A stretch of DNA of 38,821 nt from positions 1-38,821 of the forward strand of contig CADCUZ010000069.1 in assembly GCA_902806015.1 (NCBI GenBank). Reading direction: 5' to 3'. Numbering within the stretch: the stretch's first letter is position 1; the number at the start of each line of letters is the position of its first letter. Positions 30,109 to 38,821 of this stretch are shown here, one piece after another. Below the pieces are notes generated by a model. That model worked only from the letters and a program-made list of their open reading frames with translations. It was not told the DNA's origin and did no database searches. Made by a program: the position numbers and the translations under genes. Origin of the DNA: an uncultured Rubrobacteraceae bacterium (lineage in GTDB: Bacteria > Actinomycetota > Rubrobacteria > Rubrobacterales > Rubrobacteraceae).

Positions 30109-33100
30109 GTGAGCGAGAGGACCCAAACTAGGCTTTTGCGCGCCCCGCGCAGGGTCCGCCCCTATCTTGCCGCGAACGCCGGGTCTCCGGCGCTGCTGCT
30201 CGCCTCGAGCGAGGCGGCGGCGGAGCGCTACTCGCGCGAGGCGGCCGTGTTTACCGACGGCCCCGTCGTTCATCTGCCGTCCCGCGGTGTCGCTTTCGGG
30301 GACGTGTTCGAGCCTGCCGTAACACGGGTCGGGCGGCGGCAGCGGGCCCTGGGGGCGTTCCCTTCGGCCCGGCTCGTGGTGGCCGGGCCGCTGGCCTTAA
30401 TGGAGAAGACGCCGCTCTACCAGCCGCTCGCGCTCTCTGGCGGCACGCAGATCGAGCTGGACGAGACCCTGGAGAGGCTCGTGGGCTTGGGCTACGAGAG
30501 GGTGGACCGGGCCTCCCGGCCTGGGGAGTTCGCGGTGCGTGGCGGGATAGTAGACGTCTTCCCGAGCACCCGCCGCTCACCCGTGCGGGTGGATTGGTGG
30601 GGCGACGAGGTCGAGAGCGTCCGCGCCGTCTCGCTCGCCACCCAACGCGTCATTCGGGAGCTCGAGAGCGTAACCGTCTACGCCGCCCGCGAGGGGGACC
30701 TGGCCGGGCTCGCGTCCGCGGCCGGGGACGGTTACCCGGAGGAGGCCAGGCGCGGCGCTCGCGTGCCGGGGCTCGACCGGCTGCTTTTGGACCTCGACCC
30801 CGTCTCTCCCGCGGACCTCTTGCCGGACGGATTCGAGGTGTGGCGCGAGGGGCCGCAGGAGGGGCTGCCGGAGGGGCTCGAGGATCTCGTAAGGGAGCTG
30901 TACGACGAGGCGCTGCCCGGGCCCGACGTGGAGTTCTCGCTTGGCGAGGAGGGGGAGGCGGTCGAGGCGCCGCCGGCGGCGGCGTTCGCGACCTCCTTGC
31001 GGGAGGCGGCGCGCAGGCTGGACACGCTCGTGGAGGGCGGGCTCGCGGTCTTCGTGGCCTGCGACTCGGGCGGGGAGGCGAGGAGGACCGTCTACGCGTT
31101 CGGGGAAATCAATCGCACCATGCGCGAGGCCAAAAGGGTGGACGCATCCCTGCCGCCCGGCCTCTACGCGGTGCCGGGGCCCGTCGAGGAGGGCTTCACG
31201 TACCCTGGGGACGGGGTCGCCGTTGTGCGGCGGGACGCGCTGCTCGGGCGGAGGCGCGAGGCGAAGCGCCGCCCCGGGCGGGCCGTCTCCTCTTTTGCTG
31301 ACCTGAAGGTTGGGGACCTGGTCGTCCACGCGACGCAGGGCATCGGGCGGTTCGAGGGGCTCGTCGCCAAGGAGGTCCTGGGGGCGACGCGGGACTACAT
31401 GCAAGTCACCTACCGGGGCGACGACACGCTCTTCGTCCCCTACGAGCAGATGGAGTTGCTGCACAAGTACGTCGGCGGCGAAGGCGCGCGGCTGGACAAG
31501 CTCGGCGGCTCGACGTGGGCCCAGGTAACCGACAGGGTTCGAAAGAGGGTCAAGGCCCTCGCCGGGGAGCTGCTCCGCCTCTACGCGCAGCGGGCGGCGG
31601 CGCCCGGCTTCGCTTTCCCGCCCGATGCCGAGTGGGAGAGGGAGCTGGAGGAGAGCTTCCCCTACCAGGAGACCTCCGACCAGGAGGCGGCCATCGCCGC
31701 CGTCAAGACGGACATGCAAAGGCCCCACCCGACCGACCGTCTCGTGTGCGGGGACGTGGGCTTCGGCAAGACGGAGGTCGCCGTGCGGGCCGCCTTCAAG
31801 GCCGCGCTCGCGGGCAAGCAGACCATGATGCTCGCGCCGACCACGATCCTGGTTCAGCAACACGAGCGGACCTTCAAGTGCCGCCTGGGGTCCTTCGCCG
31901 TGAGGGTGGAGAGCCTCTCGCGCTTCACCAGGCCGGCCAATAGGCGCCGCATCCTCAAGGATTTCGCCGAGGGCGAGGTCGACGTGCTCATCGGGACGCA
32001 CGCCTTGCTCGGCTCGGAGGTCTCGCCCAAGGACCTGGGACTCATCGTCGTGGACGAGGAGCAGCGCTTCGGGGTCAAGCACAAGGAGCGGCTCAAGGAG
32101 TTCAAAACCAGCGTTGACGTCGTCACGCTGACGGCCACCCCGATCCCCCGCACCATGCAGATGGGCCTCGCCTCCCTGCGGGACATAAGCGTCATAGAGA
32201 CCCCGCCCGCCGGCCGCCGCAGCATCCTCACCCACGTCGGCCCTTACGACGAGGACCTGGTCCGGCGGTCCATCGAGCGGGAGGTCGCGCGGGGCGGACA
32301 GACCTTTTTCGTCCACAACCGGGTCGAGAGCATAGGCGAGGTGGCTGAGCGGCTGCGCTCGCTGGTGCCCGGCGCCACGTTCGTCACGGCGCACGGGCAA
32401 ATGCCGGAGCGGGCGCTCGAAGGCGTCATGCGGCACTTCCTCGACGGCCGCGCCGACGTGCTCGTCACGACGACCATCGTCGAGAGCGGGCTCGACGTGG
32501 CTAGCGCCAACACGCTCGTCGTGGACCGGGCCGACGCGATGGGCCTCGCGCAGCTCTACCAGCTGCGGGGCAGGGTCGGGCGCTCCAGCCAGCAGGGCTA
32601 CGCCTACCTCTTCGCGCCGCTTGGGGCTACCCTCGAGTCCCAGAAGCGCCTCGAAGCCTTGATGGACTTCACCGAGCTCGGGAGCGGCTTCGCCATCGCT
32701 ATGCGCGACCTCGAGATAAGGGGCGCCGGGAACCTCCTCGGGGCCGAGCAGTCCGGCCACATAGCCGCCGTGGGCTTCGAGATGTACCTCCAGCTCCTCG
32801 AGGAGGCCGTCGCCCAGGCGAGGGGGGAGATGCCGCAGGAGCGCCGGGAGGGACGGCCCGTCATCGTGGAGCTTTCGCTGGACGCCTACCTGCCGCCCGA
32901 GTACGTGATGGACGAGATCGAACGTGTGGACCTCTACCGGCGCGCGTCCGGAACCGCATCTTTAGCCGAGGTGGAAGACCTCGCGGAAGAGCTGAACGAC
33001 CGCTTCGGCCGGCTGCCCGAGCCCGCCGTCAACCTGCTCGGCATCTCCCGGGTGAAGCTTCTCGCGCGTCAGATCGGGGCGACCGCCGTGGCCTTGCGCT

Positions 33101-33273
33101 CCGGCGCTCTCTCGGTCTCCGGCGCCAACGCCGACCCAGTCCACGCCGCCCGCGTAAGGAAAAACACCGGCGGCGTGGTCGGCGGCAGGGAGGGTAGGGT
33201 CACCGTCCGCGACTCCGAGCTCGGCCCGCTGGAGCTCGCCGAGGCGACGCTCCGCGCCCTGGACCTCGGCTGA
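30109..33273 (+). CDS. mfd: Transcription-repair coupling factor Mfd
   Basis: A 1054-residue ATP-driven DNA translocase that removes stalled RNA polymerase and recruits UvrA. The N-terminal UvrB-like region includes YQPLALSGGTQIELDETLER and RPGEFAVRGGIVDVFP. The polymerase-interaction (CarD/RID) domain begins near 397 (VGDLVVHATQGIGRFEGL). The RecG-like helicase part has Walker A GDVGFGKTE (about 548), the DEEQ box VVDEEQRFG (about 649), TATPIPRTMQMGLASLRD, VTTTIVESGLDV and LYQLRGRVGRSSQQGYAYL. The TRCF C-terminal domain ends the protein. It is somewhat shorter than the usual 1100-1180 residues, mostly at the N-terminus. GTG 30109 follows a -10 box directly. Confidence 0.94.
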   Translation: MSERTQTRLLRAPRRVRPYLAANAGSPALLLASSEAAAERYSREAAVFTDGPVVHLPSRGVAFGDVFEPAVTRVGRRQRALGAFPSARLVVAGPLALMEKTPLYQPLALSGGTQIELDETLERLVGLGYERVDRASRPGEFAVRGGIVDVFPSTRRSPVRVDWWGDEVESVRAVSLATQRVIRELESVTVYAAREGDLAGLASAAGDGYPEEARRGARVPGLDRLLLDLDPVSPADLLPDGFEVWREGPQEGLPEGLEDLVRELYDEALPGPDVEFSLGEEGEAVEAPPAAAFATSLREAARRLDTLVEGGLAVFVACDSGGEARRTVYAFGEINRTMREAKRVDASLPPGLYAVPGPVEEGFTYPGDGVAVVRRDALLGRRREAKRRPGRAVSSFADLKVGDLVVHATQGIGRFEGLVAKEVLGATRDYMQVTYRGDDTLFVPYEQMELLHKYVGGEGARLDKLGGSTWAQVTDRVRKRVKALAGELLRLYAQRAAAPGFAFPPDAEWERELEESFPYQETSDQEAAIAAVKTDMQRPHPTDRLVCGDVGFGKTEVAVRAAFKAALAGKQTMMLAPTTILVQQHERTFKCRLGSFAVRVESLSRFTRPANRRRILKDFAEGEVDVLIGTHALLGSEVSPKDLGLIVVDEEQRFGVKHKERLKEFKTSVDVVTLTATPIPRTMQMGLASLRDISVIETPPAGRRSILTHVGPYDEDLVRRSIEREVARGGQTFFVHNRVESIGEVAERLRSLVPGATFVTAHGQMPERALEGVMRHFLDGRADVLVTTTIVESGLDVASANTLVVDRADAMGLAQLYQLRGRVGRSSQQGYAYLFAPLGATLESQKRLEALMDFTELGSGFAIAMRDLEIRGAGNLLGAEQSGHIAAVGFEMYLQLLEEAVAQARGEMPQERREGRPVIVELSLDAYLPPEYVMDEIERVDLYRRASGTASLAEVEDLAEELNDRFGRLPEPAVNLLGISRVKLLARQIGATAVALRSGALSVSGANADPVHAARVRKNTGGVVGGREGRVTVRDSELGPLELAEATLRALDLG

Positions 33274-33308
33274 TCCGCCCCCACGGATCGGTGCGGGCTT
33301 TATCGATC

Positions 33309-33366
33309 CTGGACGGTTTCGGCCCCCGCCGCCGCGGCCGACGCTTCGGGCGACGCTACCGTCCAG
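33309..33366 (+). other. Inverted repeat between mfd and the foldase gene
   Basis: CTGGACGG (33309-33316) and CCGTCCAG (33359-33366) are perfect 8-base arms enclosing 42 GC-rich bases. Those include a GGCC...GGCC stretch and a CTTCGGG loop. It could be a terminator of mfd, or a structured element. No T-run follows. Confidence 0.3.
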
Positions 33367-33404
33367 CCTAAATAGACTTAAAGCCGCCGCTGGCGGCGTG
33401 CTGA

Positions 33405-33410
33405 TATAAT
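33405..33410 (+). promoter_or_regulatory. -10 box of the foldase gene
   Basis: Consensus TATAAT, 48 bases before TTG 33459. A GCCGCC/GGCGGC hairpin (33383-33397) covers the place where a -35 box would be. Confidence 0.5.
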
Positions 33411-33458
33411 CCACCGCGGTTTAGAGGAAACGATCCCGACAGCGAGGTTCCCGTCGCT

Positions 33459-34466
33459 TTGAGCAAGCATCTATCTTTAAGGGCGTGTTTCGTCCTGTTC
33501 GCGTTGATCTTCGTCGTATTCGCGGGCTGCCAGCCAGCGGACCCGGTCGCAAACTCGGACTCGGGAGCGAAGAAGGTGGCGACCTACGAGGGTGGCGAGG
33601 TGACCGAAGGCGAGCTTCAGCAGTTCGCCCAGCAGAGCGGGCTCGGAGAGCTCGACCCGAGCTCTCCGGAGTACGAGACGGCCGTGCAGCAGGTCATGCC
33701 GCAACTCGTAGGCATCGAGATCGCCAAGACCTATGCCCAGGAACAGGGCATCACGGTCTCGGATAAAGAGGTAGACAGGGAGCTCGAGAACATAAAGAAG
33801 CAGGTCGGCGAGCAGGCCCGCGCCTCGGGGCAGGACCTGAAAAACCAGGAGGCCTTCGACCAGGCGCTGGAGCAGAACCAGATCTCCGAGCAGCAGCTTC
33901 GCCAGGACATCCGGGAGAGCCTCCCCGTGCGGCAGGTCCAAGAGAAGATCGCCGGCGACGCCGAGCCCTCCCAGGAGGAGGTACAGAAGTTCTACGACGA
34001 TAACAGGGCCACGTTCACCCAGCCCGCCCAGCGCTGCATGAGGCACATCCTCTTCACCAAGGATCAGAAGGAGAAGGCCGAGGAGGTCAAGGACCAGCTT
34101 CGGGACGGCGGGGACTTCGCCAAGCTCGCCGATAAGAACTCCCAAGATCCCGGCAGCGCCGAGAAGGGCGGCGACCTCGGTTGCCTGGGCAAGGGCGAGA
34201 CCGTGCCCCCCTTCGAAAAGGCCGCCTTCGCCGCCGAGCAGGACGAGATCGTCGGTCCCGTGGAGACCGAGTTCGGCTTCCACCTCATCGAGGTCACGGA
34301 CATTCGGAAGGAGCGGACCCAGCCCCTCGAAGACGTCGAGGCCCAGATCACCGACCAGATCACCGCCACCCAGCAGGAAGAAGAGTTCACAAAGTGGCTC
34401 GAGGACCAGAAGGAGCAGCGAAACGTGAAGTACCTGCCCGGCTACAAGCCCGCCGCGCAGGGGTAG
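33459..34466 (+). CDS. PrsA/SurA-like peptidyl-prolyl isomerase lipoprotein
   Basis: A 335-residue extracytoplasmic foldase. The N-terminal signal (LRACFVLFALIFVVFAGC) ends in a lipobox cysteine at about residue 24, so it is lipid-anchored outside the membrane. A SurA_N-type helical domain (EGGEVTEGELQQFAQQSG, GITVSDKEVDRELENIKKQV) covers about 40-175. A parvulin domain follows near 185-290: RCMRHILFTKDQKEKAEEV, GGDFAKLADKNSQDPGS, GGDLGCLGKGETVPPFEKA and FGFHLIEVTDI. A coiled C-terminal helix ends the protein. The TTG start at 33459 has GCGAGG about a dozen bases upstream. The position between mfd and eno is close to the common actinobacterial order (mfd - surA/mazG - eno). Confidence 0.88.
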   Translation: MSKHLSLRACFVLFALIFVVFAGCQPADPVANSDSGAKKVATYEGGEVTEGELQQFAQQSGLGELDPSSPEYETAVQQVMPQLVGIEIAKTYAQEQGITVSDKEVDRELENIKKQVGEQARASGQDLKNQEAFDQALEQNQISEQQLRQDIRESLPVRQVQEKIAGDAEPSQEEVQKFYDDNRATFTQPAQRCMRHILFTKDQKEKAEEVKDQLRDGGDFAKLADKNSQDPGSAEKGGDLGCLGKGETVPPFEKAAFAAEQDEIVGPVETEFGFHLIEVTDIRKERTQPLEDVEAQITDQITATQQEEEFTKWLEDQKEQRNVKYLPGYKPAAQG

Positions 34467-34514
34467 CGGTCCGCGCGACGAGCCACGCAGTCAGCGGTCA
34501 TCCTTAGCCGTCGG

Positions 34515-34532
34515 CCTCCGGTCCGCCGGAGG
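34515..34532 (+). terminator. Hairpin after the foldase gene
   Basis: CCTCCGG (34515-34521), loop TCCG, CCGGAGG (34526-34532). A further GTCG/CGAC pairing is possible outside. Forty-eight bases follow the stop codon before it. There is no T-run. Confidence 0.4.
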
Positions 34533-34653
34533 GACGACCACGCCAGAATTCTCACTTGGCCGGTGGCGCAACGCCGCGCCAAAGCGTAGAGTTACGAAAA
34601 AGCTAGTCAGCTTATCGGTAGAAAAGCACGCTTTCGGGTACTATCCGCAAGAA

Positions 34654-35988
<1,335 letters not shown>

Positions 35989-35989
35989 G

Positions 35990-37420
35990 ATGGCCGCGCG
36001 CCGGACAAAAATAGTCGCCACCCTGGGGCCCGCCACCTCCTCAGAAGAGAGCATCGGGGAGCTGGTGCGGGGCGGCGTGGACGTTACGAGGTTCAACTTC
36101 AGCCACGGCGACCACAACATGCACCTCAAGAACGCCAACCTCGTCAGGGACCTGGCGCGGGGGCGGGGGCGCAACGTCGCCATCCTGCAGGACATACAGG
36201 GTCCCAAGATAAGGACCGGCGACGTCGAAGGCGGCACGGAGCTCCTCGCCGGCAACAGGGTGACCATAGCGGCGGGTGACTTTGTCGGTGACGCGAGCCG
36301 CCTTTCCACGTCCTACGACGCCCTCGCCAAAGACGTGCGACCCGGGCACCGGCTGCTCATAGACGACGGCCTCATCGGGCTTCGCGTCGAGAACATTGAG
36401 GGCGCGGACGTCGTCTGCGAAGTCCTCGAAGGCGGCCCCGTCTCCTCGCACAAGGGCCTCAACTTTCCCGACTCCAACCTCTCCATTAAGGGCCTCACGC
36501 CCAAGGACGTCGAGGATTTGCGCTTCGGAATGGAGGAGATACAGCCCGACTGGGTCGCCGTCTCGTTCGTGAGGACCGGCGACGAGGTGCGGGAGGTCAA
36601 GGAGCGCATAAAGGAGTTCGGCGGGAACTCGCCAGTGATCTCCAAGATAGAAAAACACGAGGCCATAGAGAACATAGAGGACATCATCCACGCCTCGGAC
36701 GGCATCATGGTGGCGAGGGGCGACCTCGCGGTCGAACTATCCGCCGAGCGGGTGCCGATAGAGCAGAAGCGGATGGTGGCGCGCTGCCGCCGCCTGGGCA
36801 AGCCGATCATCGTGGCGACGCAGATGCTCGACTCCATGATCCGGAACCCCAGGCCCACGCGGGCTGAGGTCTCCGACGTGGCGAACGCCATCTTCGACAG
36901 GACCGACGCGGTGATGCTCTCGGGGGAGACGGCGGTAGGTCGCTACCCGGTGCAGAGCGTGCAGGAGATGGAGAGGATCTGCCGGGCCGCCGAGGGCGCC
37001 ATCAACTACGGCCGCGACATCCCGTCGTCCGCCTCCTGGGGCCGGGGGGACCGCTACGACGCCGTCACCCACGCCGCCTGCGAGCTGGCCGAAGACCTCG
37101 AGACGGAGGCCATACTCACCTCTACCCAAACGGGGCTCTCGTGCATAAGGGTGGCCCGGTTCAGGCCGCCGAACAGGATCCTCGCGATAAGCCCCGTCGA
37201 GCACACGGTGAGGATGCTCGCCCTGGTCTGGGGCGTCACCTCCATCCTCGGCGAGCAGGCCGGCTCCCTGGACGACCGCTTCGCCAGGGCCATAGAGGCG
37301 GCAAAGGAGGCGGGGCACCTGCAAGACGGAGACGAGGTGATCCTCACCGGCGGTAGGGCTGGCTCCCTGCCCGGCTCCACCAACGTCGTCGAGGTCATGA
37401 CCGTGGGAGAAGAGACCTGA
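35990..37420 (+). CDS. pyk: Pyruvate kinase
   Basis: A 476-residue enzyme that makes pyruvate and ATP from phosphoenolpyruvate and ADP, the step after enolase. Features are TKIVATLGPATSSEE, RFNFSHGDH, LQDIQGPKIRTG, the catalytic lysine Lys219 in VISKIEKHEA, the metal region MVARGDLAVEL, and ATQMLDSMIRNPRPTRAEV. The C-terminal regulatory domain includes AILTSTQTGLSCIRVARFRP. ATG 35990 lies one base after the eno stop; the pairing of eno and pyk in one transcript gives coordinated lower glycolysis. Confidence 0.95.
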   Translation: MAARRTKIVATLGPATSSEESIGELVRGGVDVTRFNFSHGDHNMHLKNANLVRDLARGRGRNVAILQDIQGPKIRTGDVEGGTELLAGNRVTIAAGDFVGDASRLSTSYDALAKDVRPGHRLLIDDGLIGLRVENIEGADVVCEVLEGGPVSSHKGLNFPDSNLSIKGLTPKDVEDLRFGMEEIQPDWVAVSFVRTGDEVREVKERIKEFGGNSPVISKIEKHEAIENIEDIIHASDGIMVARGDLAVELSAERVPIEQKRMVARCRRLGKPIIVATQMLDSMIRNPRPTRAEVSDVANAIFDRTDAVMLSGETAVGRYPVQSVQEMERICRAAEGAINYGRDIPSSASWGRGDRYDAVTHAACELAEDLETEAILTSTQTGLSCIRVARFRPPNRILAISPVEHTVRMLALVWGVTSILGEQAGSLDDRFARAIEAAKEAGHLQDGDEVILTGGRAGSLPGSTNVVEVMTVGEET

Positions 37421-37441
37421 GGGGAGGTTGAGGCCGGGCCG

Positions 37442-37717
37442 ATGAGCGTGCCCCGGAGATTCAGGCCTTTGGCGGTGCTTCTCTACGCCGCGTTCATCGG
37501 CCTCCTCCTGGCCTCCTACATCGCCCCCCTGGACGCCATAATTGACGGCCGCTCCGACGTCGCCGCCCTTGAAAAAGACCTCCGCGCAGTCAGGACCCAC
37601 AACACCGTCCAGCAGCGCCTCATAGAGGACCTCAACACCCCCGCCGGCATAGAACGCGCCGCCCGCGAACGCTACGGGATGATCAAACCGGGCGAGAAGG
37701 TTTATATAGTCGAGTAG
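37442..37717 (+). CDS. Septum formation initiator, FtsB/DivIC family
   Basis: A 91-residue bitopic membrane protein. A short basic N-terminus (MSVPRRFRP) precedes a membrane helix (LAVLLYAAFIGLLLASYI). A coiled coil follows (SDVAALEKDLRAVRTHNTVQ), then the family end LNTPAGIERAARERYGMIKP with KVYIVE. FtsB bridges FtsL and FtsQ in the division complex. ATG 37442 has GGGGAGGTTGAGG about a dozen bases upstream. The order eno (- pyk) - ftsB - DUF501 is widespread in actinobacteria. Confidence 0.88.
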   Translation: MSVPRRFRPLAVLLYAAFIGLLLASYIAPLDAIIDGRSDVAALEKDLRAVRTHNTVQQRLIEDLNTPAGIERAARERYGMIKPGEKVYIVE

Positions 37718-37821
37718 TAGCCGGCAATGGTCAGCAAGAGAACGGGAGGCGGCGATACGAGCCAGAGAACACCCGCCCCGGGTAGCGGGCTCAGCGTACG
37801 CCACCGGGAAACCGAAGGCCG

Positions 37822-38274
37822 ATGGCTGACGGTTTGGCGGACCGCGGCGCGGTGGCGCGGCAACTCGGCCGCGAGCCCAAACCCTTCCGGGTGGCCGCGC
37901 GTTGCCCTTTCGGGCTGCCGAGCGTCATAGAGAACGAGCGGACGCGGAACATGCCGACGAGCTTCTGGGTCACATGCCCGACCCTGGTCGCCGCAATCTC
38001 CAGGGTCGAGTCCACGGGCGGCGTGCGGCAGGCGGGGGAGGCCATCGGCGAGCCCGGCGTGGCGGCGGTACATGAAGAGCACCGCTTCCGGTACGGGACG
38101 CGGGTGGCCGGGGTCCGGGAGGAGGGGAACGTGAAGTGCCTGCACGCCTTTACGGCCCTCCAACTCTCGGGCGCCATACCGAACCCCGTCGCCGAGTGGA
38201 CGCTCGGGCGCTTGGGGCGGCCTTACCCGGCAGAGGCCTGTTGTACCCAAGCCTCAAAGGGGCAGAAAACCTGA
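37822..38274 (+). CDS. DUF501 family protein
   Basis: A 150-residue protein of the actinobacterial DUF501 family. AVARQLGREPKPFRVAARCP is the typical start. FGLPSVIENER, then TSFWVTCPTLVAAISRVEST, and later NVKCLHAFTALQLSGAIPNP follow. Three conserved cysteines (R-C-P, T-C-P and K-C-L-H) suggest a metal site, but the function is unknown. Families normally sit between ftsB and a ppx-type phosphatase gene; ppx is not present here. ATG 37822 has GAAGG upstream. The last 15 residues (ACCTQASKGQKT) look unconserved and approach the tRNA promoter. Confidence 0.78.
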   Translation: MADGLADRGAVARQLGREPKPFRVAARCPFGLPSVIENERTRNMPTSFWVTCPTLVAAISRVESTGGVRQAGEAIGEPGVAAVHEEHRFRYGTRVAGVREEGNVKCLHAFTALQLSGAIPNPVAEWTLGRLGRPYPAEACCTQASKGQKT

Positions 38275-38278
38275 CTGC

Positions 38279-38284
38279 TATACT
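38279..38284 (+). promoter_or_regulatory. -10 box of the UAA-anticodon tRNA
   Basis: TATACT, 24 bases before the mature tRNA 5' end and five bases after the DUF501 stop. No good -35 box. Confidence 0.45.
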
Positions 38285-38308
38285 CGTAATGCGTTTTGCG
38301 GCGCGTGC

Positions 38309-38381
38309 GGGGGCGTAGCCCAACGGCAGAGGCAGAGGACTTAAAATCCTCACAGTGTGGGTTCGAATCCCACCGCCCCTA
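38309..38381 (+). tRNA. tRNA with anticodon TAA (Leu-type), short variable loop
   Basis: A 73-base cloverleaf. The acceptor stem is GGGGGCG (38309-38315) with CGCCCCT (38374-38380; first pair G-U), and the discriminator is A38381. The D arm has only three pairs (GCC/GGC) and a ten-base loop, as in leucine tRNAs. The anticodon stem is GAGGA/TCCTC with loop CTTAAAA, so the anticodon is TAA. The variable loop is just five bases (ACAGT), whereas bacterial leucine tRNAs have a long variable arm. The T arm is GTGGG TTCGAAT CCCAC. CCA is not encoded. It reads the UUA codon if charged with leucine; its aminoacylation is uncertain. Confidence 0.85.
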
Positions 38382-38450
38382 CTGAACGATACGTCGTAGG
38401 TAAGCGGAAAACGCGACGAAATAACCGAGATCGAGCGCTCGTGTTGCCCT

Positions 38451-38472
38451 CCGTACACCAGCCCGTACACCA
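38451..38472 (+). repeat. Two 10-base direct repeats after the tRNA
   Basis: CCGTACACCA at 38451-38460 and again at 38463-38472, two bases apart, between the tRNA and the end of the recombinase remnant. Confidence 0.5.
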
Positions 38473-38493
38473 ACGCGCCTCGGACGCCTCCCT

Positions 38494-38640
38494 CTAGGAG
38501 ATCGCCTCTTCCATTCTGTCGGCGATGGTGTCGTCCATGCCGGGCAACACGTGGGAGTAAGTGTCGAGCGTGATGGCGATGCTCGCGTGACCGAGCAACT
38601 CCTGCACGAGCTTCGGGTGGAACGACGCCTACGGCCTTAC
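38494..38640 (-). pseudogene. C-terminal remnant of a tyrosine recombinase (phage-type integrase)
   Basis: Leftward the sequence reads FHPKLVQELLGHASIAITLD, then TYSHVLPGMDDTIADRMEEA, and stops at TAG (38496-38494). It contains the conserved histidine of L-G-H and the TYSHV region with the catalytic tyrosine, typical of phage and island integrases. Upstream, an in-frame TAG sits near 38628, and the preceding R-H-T region of the active site is scrambled. The full gene is gone. Its end, 110 bases from the tRNA and facing it, is the usual place of an integrase next to a tRNA attachment site. Confidence 0.75.
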
Positions 38641-38821
38641 GCCCGAAGATGTCGAACTTCTGCGGTCTACCGCCCCGCACGCCAAGATTCTGAGCGGCGC
38701 GACGCGAACAGCGACGCGGGCAGCGATCCGACCGGCGGCCACCTGCGGGGATCCGGCCCGGCGTGATGCGACGGCCTTTCCCGCGTCGAATACCTGACCC
38801 TGCCTCCCTTTCTACGCAAAA
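38641..38821 (+). other. Window end, no gene seen
   Basis: No convincing coding sequence in any frame. It may hold more of the scrambled recombinase gene (leftward), but I cannot align it. Confidence 0.3.

Noticed and set aside
30577..32760. A 727-codon leftward open frame inside mfd
   Set aside because: Antisense shadow of mfd, biased composition, no recognisable motif.

Overview
The window is high-GC, gene-dense bacterial DNA that looks actinobacterial and most resembles the Rubrobacter lineage. This is inferred from gene order and protein style, not from a database search. The block rsmI - tatD - ksgA - ispE - tRNA-Gln - glmU - prs - rplY(ctc) - pth ... mfd - surA/prsA-like - eno - pyk - ftsB - DUF501 is the classic actinobacterial housekeeping neighbourhood. 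GTG and TTG starts are common.

Layout. Positions 1-169 hold the N-terminus of a leftward serine beta-lactamase-like hydrolase that runs off the edge. It is divergent from an MFS transporter (350-1585). Positions 1857-2244 are an unusual leader: promoter, 33-codon ORF, terminator hairpin and a nested stem-loop. They precede a five-gene peptide ABC transporter operon (2245-8520) that is interrupted by an IS630-type transposase remnant. Next come an S41 protease-like protein with a substituted catalytic lysine, a dead SRPBCC gene, a tiny membrane protein, the leftward primary-type sigma factor gene, a DUF697 protein, a phospholipase-D/cardiolipin-synthase-like enzyme, recJ, a broken ROK kinase gene and rsmI. 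The housekeeping block follows from 17627 to 24425.

Between pth and mfd lies a 5.7-kb accessory segment (24426-30108). It holds two leftward decayed genes at one end and two at the other. Between them are an acetyltransferase gene with an azlC-azlD amino-acid exporter pair behind a duplicated promoter/operator, an alkyl-DNA methyltransferase and an EamA-type transporter. After mfd the window returns to housekeeping genes (PrsA/SurA-like foldase, enolase, pyruvate kinase, FtsB, DUF501). It ends with a tRNA carrying a UAA (Leu) anticodon but a short variable loop, next to the decayed end of a tyrosine recombinase gene.

How the genes fit together. dppABCDF imports peptides. eno/pyk are glycolytic. 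ksgA/rsmI/rplY/pth serve translation, and glmU/ispE/prs make precursors for cell wall, isoprenoids and nucleotides. mfd/recJ/ogt are DNA repair. Several genes (ctpA-like, PLD, mfd) have a -10 box placed so that the transcript would begin at or next to the GTG start, suggesting leaderless mRNAs. At least eight loci look decayed while all core genes are intact, which argues for real decay rather than general sequencing error.
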